Shown: positions 62,525 to 64,000 of the stretch, piece by piece
Numbering within the stretch: the first letter of the stretch is position 1
Layout of the letters: each line of letters opens with the position of its first letter
DNA from: Microbacterium maritypicum
Lineage (GTDB): Bacteria; Actinomycetota; Actinomycetes; Actinomycetales; Microbacteriaceae
Assembly: GCF_041529975.1 (NCBI RefSeq)
Contig: NZ_CP168030.1
Coordinates: 2,914,001-2,978,000 of the forward strand
Direction: 5' to 3'
Length of the DNA stretch: 64,000 nucleotides
The notes under the pieces: generated by a model
What the model saw: only the letters and a program-made list of their open reading frames with translations
Told to the model about the DNA's origin: nothing
Database searches by the model: none
Position numbers and translations under genes: made by a program

Positions 62525-63316
62525 TTAGCCCGCAAGCTTCTGGCGAAGGTCTGCGAGTCGTGCGGAGATGCTGCCGTCGATGACGTCATCGGCGATCTGC
62601 ACACGCAGACCTCCGACCACGGCAGGGTCGATGACGACGTTGAGGGACACCTGGCCGTCGTAGCGACGAGACAGCGAGTCACTGAGACGTGCTCGCTGCG
62701 CATCGGTGAGCGGAGCCGCGGTGTGCACCGTGGCGACCACGCGACCGCGCTGGCTGGAGACGATGCTCATCGCCCGGTTCAGCAGTCGCCGCACGCGGCG
62801 CTCACGCGGCTGACGCACGAGCGACGTGATGATCAGCGTCGACGCAGCGCTCGTGGAGCCTTCGGCCAGGAGGCGCTCGACGAGCGCAGCCTTGGCGTCT
62901 TCTCCGCCGAGGCGGCTGCCCAGGGCGAGTTCGAGCTCGGGGTTGGCGGCGATCACGCGGGAGAAGCTGAAGAGCTCCCCCTCGATGTCCGCGCCCGGCT
63001 CGGCGATCGCAGCAGCGCGGATCGCGAGCTCCTCGACACCGTCGACGAGCTCACCCGCGTTGGACCAGCGCTCCGCGACGACCGTCTTCAGAACGCTCTG
63101 AGCGTCTGCGGAGAACCCGCCGAACACCGCGGCGACGACGTTCTGTCGTGCCGCGGCGGGAGCAGAGGGATCAGCAAGCGCGCCGCTCAGCTGAGACGAC
63201 CCGCTCACGGCACGCGCGGCAGCGAGGAGCTCCCGTGCGGTGTCGAGAGTGACGCCCTTCGCTGCGGCAAGCGTCTGGATGGATGCCGCGAGTGCCTGAG
63301 TGGTCGCGCTGCCCAT
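62525..63316 (-). CDS. atpH: ATP synthase delta subunit
   Basis: A 263-residue stator subunit, longer than E. coli delta (177), as in Streptomyces. The conserved C-terminal part has [43 protein letters not shown] and [32 protein letters not shown]. The ATG shares a base with the atpF stop (TAATG), so translation is coupled. Confidence 0.95.
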   Translation of the reverse strand: MGSATTQALAASIQTLAAAKGVTLDTARELLAAARAVSGSSQLSGALADPSAPAAARQNVVAAVFGGFSADAQSVLKTVVAERWSNAGELVDGVEELAIRAAAIAEPGADIEGELFSFSRVIAANPELELALGSRLGGEDAKAALVERLLAEGSTSAASTLIITSLVRQPRERRVRRLLNRAMSIVSSQRGRVVATVHTAAPLTDAQRARLSDSLSRRYDGQVSLNVVIDPAVVGGLRVQIADDVIDGSISARLADLRQKLAG

Positions 63317-63870
63317 TACTGAGCCGCCTTCTCGGATGCCTCGAGGTCGGCGAGGAAGCGGTCGACGACAGCCGTCGCACGGGCGTCGTCGGAGAGCGTC
63401 TCGCCGACCACGCCGCCGGCGAGGTCGATGGCGAGCGTTCCGACCTCGCTGCGCAGCGAGACGAGAGCGGTCTGCCGCTCGGCCTCGATCTGCGTGTGCG
63501 CGGTGGCGGTGATGCGTGCGGCCTCGGTGGACGCGGCATCCTTCGCCTCGGCGACGATCTTCTTGCCGTCCTCACGGGCGGCCTCGCGGATCTCTCCGGC
63601 CTCGGTACGCGCCTCAGCGAGCTGACGCGTGTACTCCTCGAGTGCCGCCTCCGCCTGCTTCTGCGCCTCGTCGGCCTTGGCGATGTTGCCCTCGATGGCG
63701 GCGGACCGCTCGTCGAGCATCTTCGTGAGCCGGGGAAGGGCGACCTTCCAGACCACGATGAGGATGACGATGAACCAGAGGCCCGACCAGATGATGTCGT
63801 ACCAGGCAGGGATGAGGGGGTTGTTCGGCTCACCCTCTGCTGCGAGGTTCGTGACAAGAGCGTTCAGCAT
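63316..63870 (-). CDS. atpF: ATP synthase b subunit
   Basis: A 184-residue peripheral stalk subunit: one N-terminal membrane helix (IIWSGLWFIVILIVVWKVALP) and a long charged coiled coil. It lies between the c and delta genes and its TAA overlaps the delta ATG by one base. Confidence 0.95.
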   Translation of the reverse strand: MLNALVTNLAAEGEPNNPLIPAWYDIIWSGLWFIVILIVVWKVALPRLTKMLDERSAAIEGNIAKADEAQKQAEAALEEYTRQLAEARTEAGEIREAAREDGKKIVAEAKDAASTEAARITATAHTQIEAERQTALVSLRSEVGTLAIDLAGGVVGETLSDDARATAVVDRFLADLEASEKAAQ

Positions 63871-63897
63871 CCTGTCTCCTTCAGAAGTCGGTGAGGA

Positions 63898-64000
63898 TTA
63901 CGGGAAGGGGATGAATGCGACGGCGATGCCGACGAACGCAAGCGCCTCGGTGAAGGCGATACCGATCCACATGAGGACCTGGAGACGACCGGCCAGCTCG
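63898..64000 (-). CDS. atpE: ATP synthase c subunit, C-terminal end (cut by window edge)
   Basis: The last 33 codons are visible: the end of the polar loop ELAGRLQVL and the second helix, with the proton-carrying glutamate in IAFTEALAFVG, ending AFIPFP then TAA. The start lies beyond the window. Confidence 0.93.
   Translation of the reverse strand, partial: ELAGRLQVLMWIGIAFTEALAFVGIAVAFIPFP

Overview
The window is high-G+C DNA from an actinobacterium, most likely a Microbacteriaceae close to Microbacterium. This is inferred from GC-rich codon use, the nusA-ylxR-infB-rbfA and atp gene orders, a very short ATP synthase epsilon subunit, and many genes that carry a TANNNT box six bases before the start codon. 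No tRNA, rRNA, CRISPR array, insertion sequence or phage gene was seen. Gene density is very high: the longest stretch without a coding sequence is about 230 bases (14730-14963), and it holds nothing recognisable beyond a weak hairpin.

Layout. Bases 1-12382 hold a cut MFS transporter, a YceI-like protein, an FKBP isomerase, an alpha/beta hydrolase, a PrsW-type membrane protease, an FAH-family enzyme, aspartase, a metallophosphoesterase, a PiT phosphate transporter with a small membrane partner, oligopeptidase B and phosphofructokinase. Bases 12585-36029 are mostly minus strand and carry translation and isoprenoid genes in the usual actinobacterial order (ribF, truB, rbfA, infB, ylxR, nusA, proS, ispG, with the M50 protease and dxr further on). 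Unrelated genes are interspersed: a SNF2 helicase, mutY, a large LuxR regulator, a flavin amine oxidase, a LOG-family protein, an alcohol dehydrogenase, an RNB ribonuclease and an AlaX editing protein.

The accessory core is at about 36.0-42.5 kb, between ispG and the M50 protease. It holds pyroglutamyl peptidase, a tryptophan attenuator whose leader peptide is MLANFTWWPAF, a fused TrpE-TrpG protein of PhzE-like type, and a compact two-gene class II lanthipeptide locus (97-residue precursor and LanM synthetase) with its own consensus-like promoter and no visible transporter, protease or immunity gene. This locus is the best candidate for an undescribed system here.

Bases 42.5-57.3 kb carry the M50 protease, a copper-related YcnI protein with a membrane neighbour, a divergent MurE-like ligase, dxr, an FKBP lipoprotein, PlsC, an OsmC protein, an asparaginase, an EccC-like FtsK/SpoIIIE ATPase behind a PP2C phosphatase, an aldo/keto reductase and a DUF5684-like membrane protein. 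The window ends with yaaA and the atp operon (minus strand, epsilon to part of c) closed by a strong hairpin.

Regulation. Eighteen start codons are preceded by TANNNT with a 6-7 base gap, as expected for leaderless transcripts. Genes without this box usually have a clear GGAGG-like ribosome binding site. Function calls come from motif reading without database searches.
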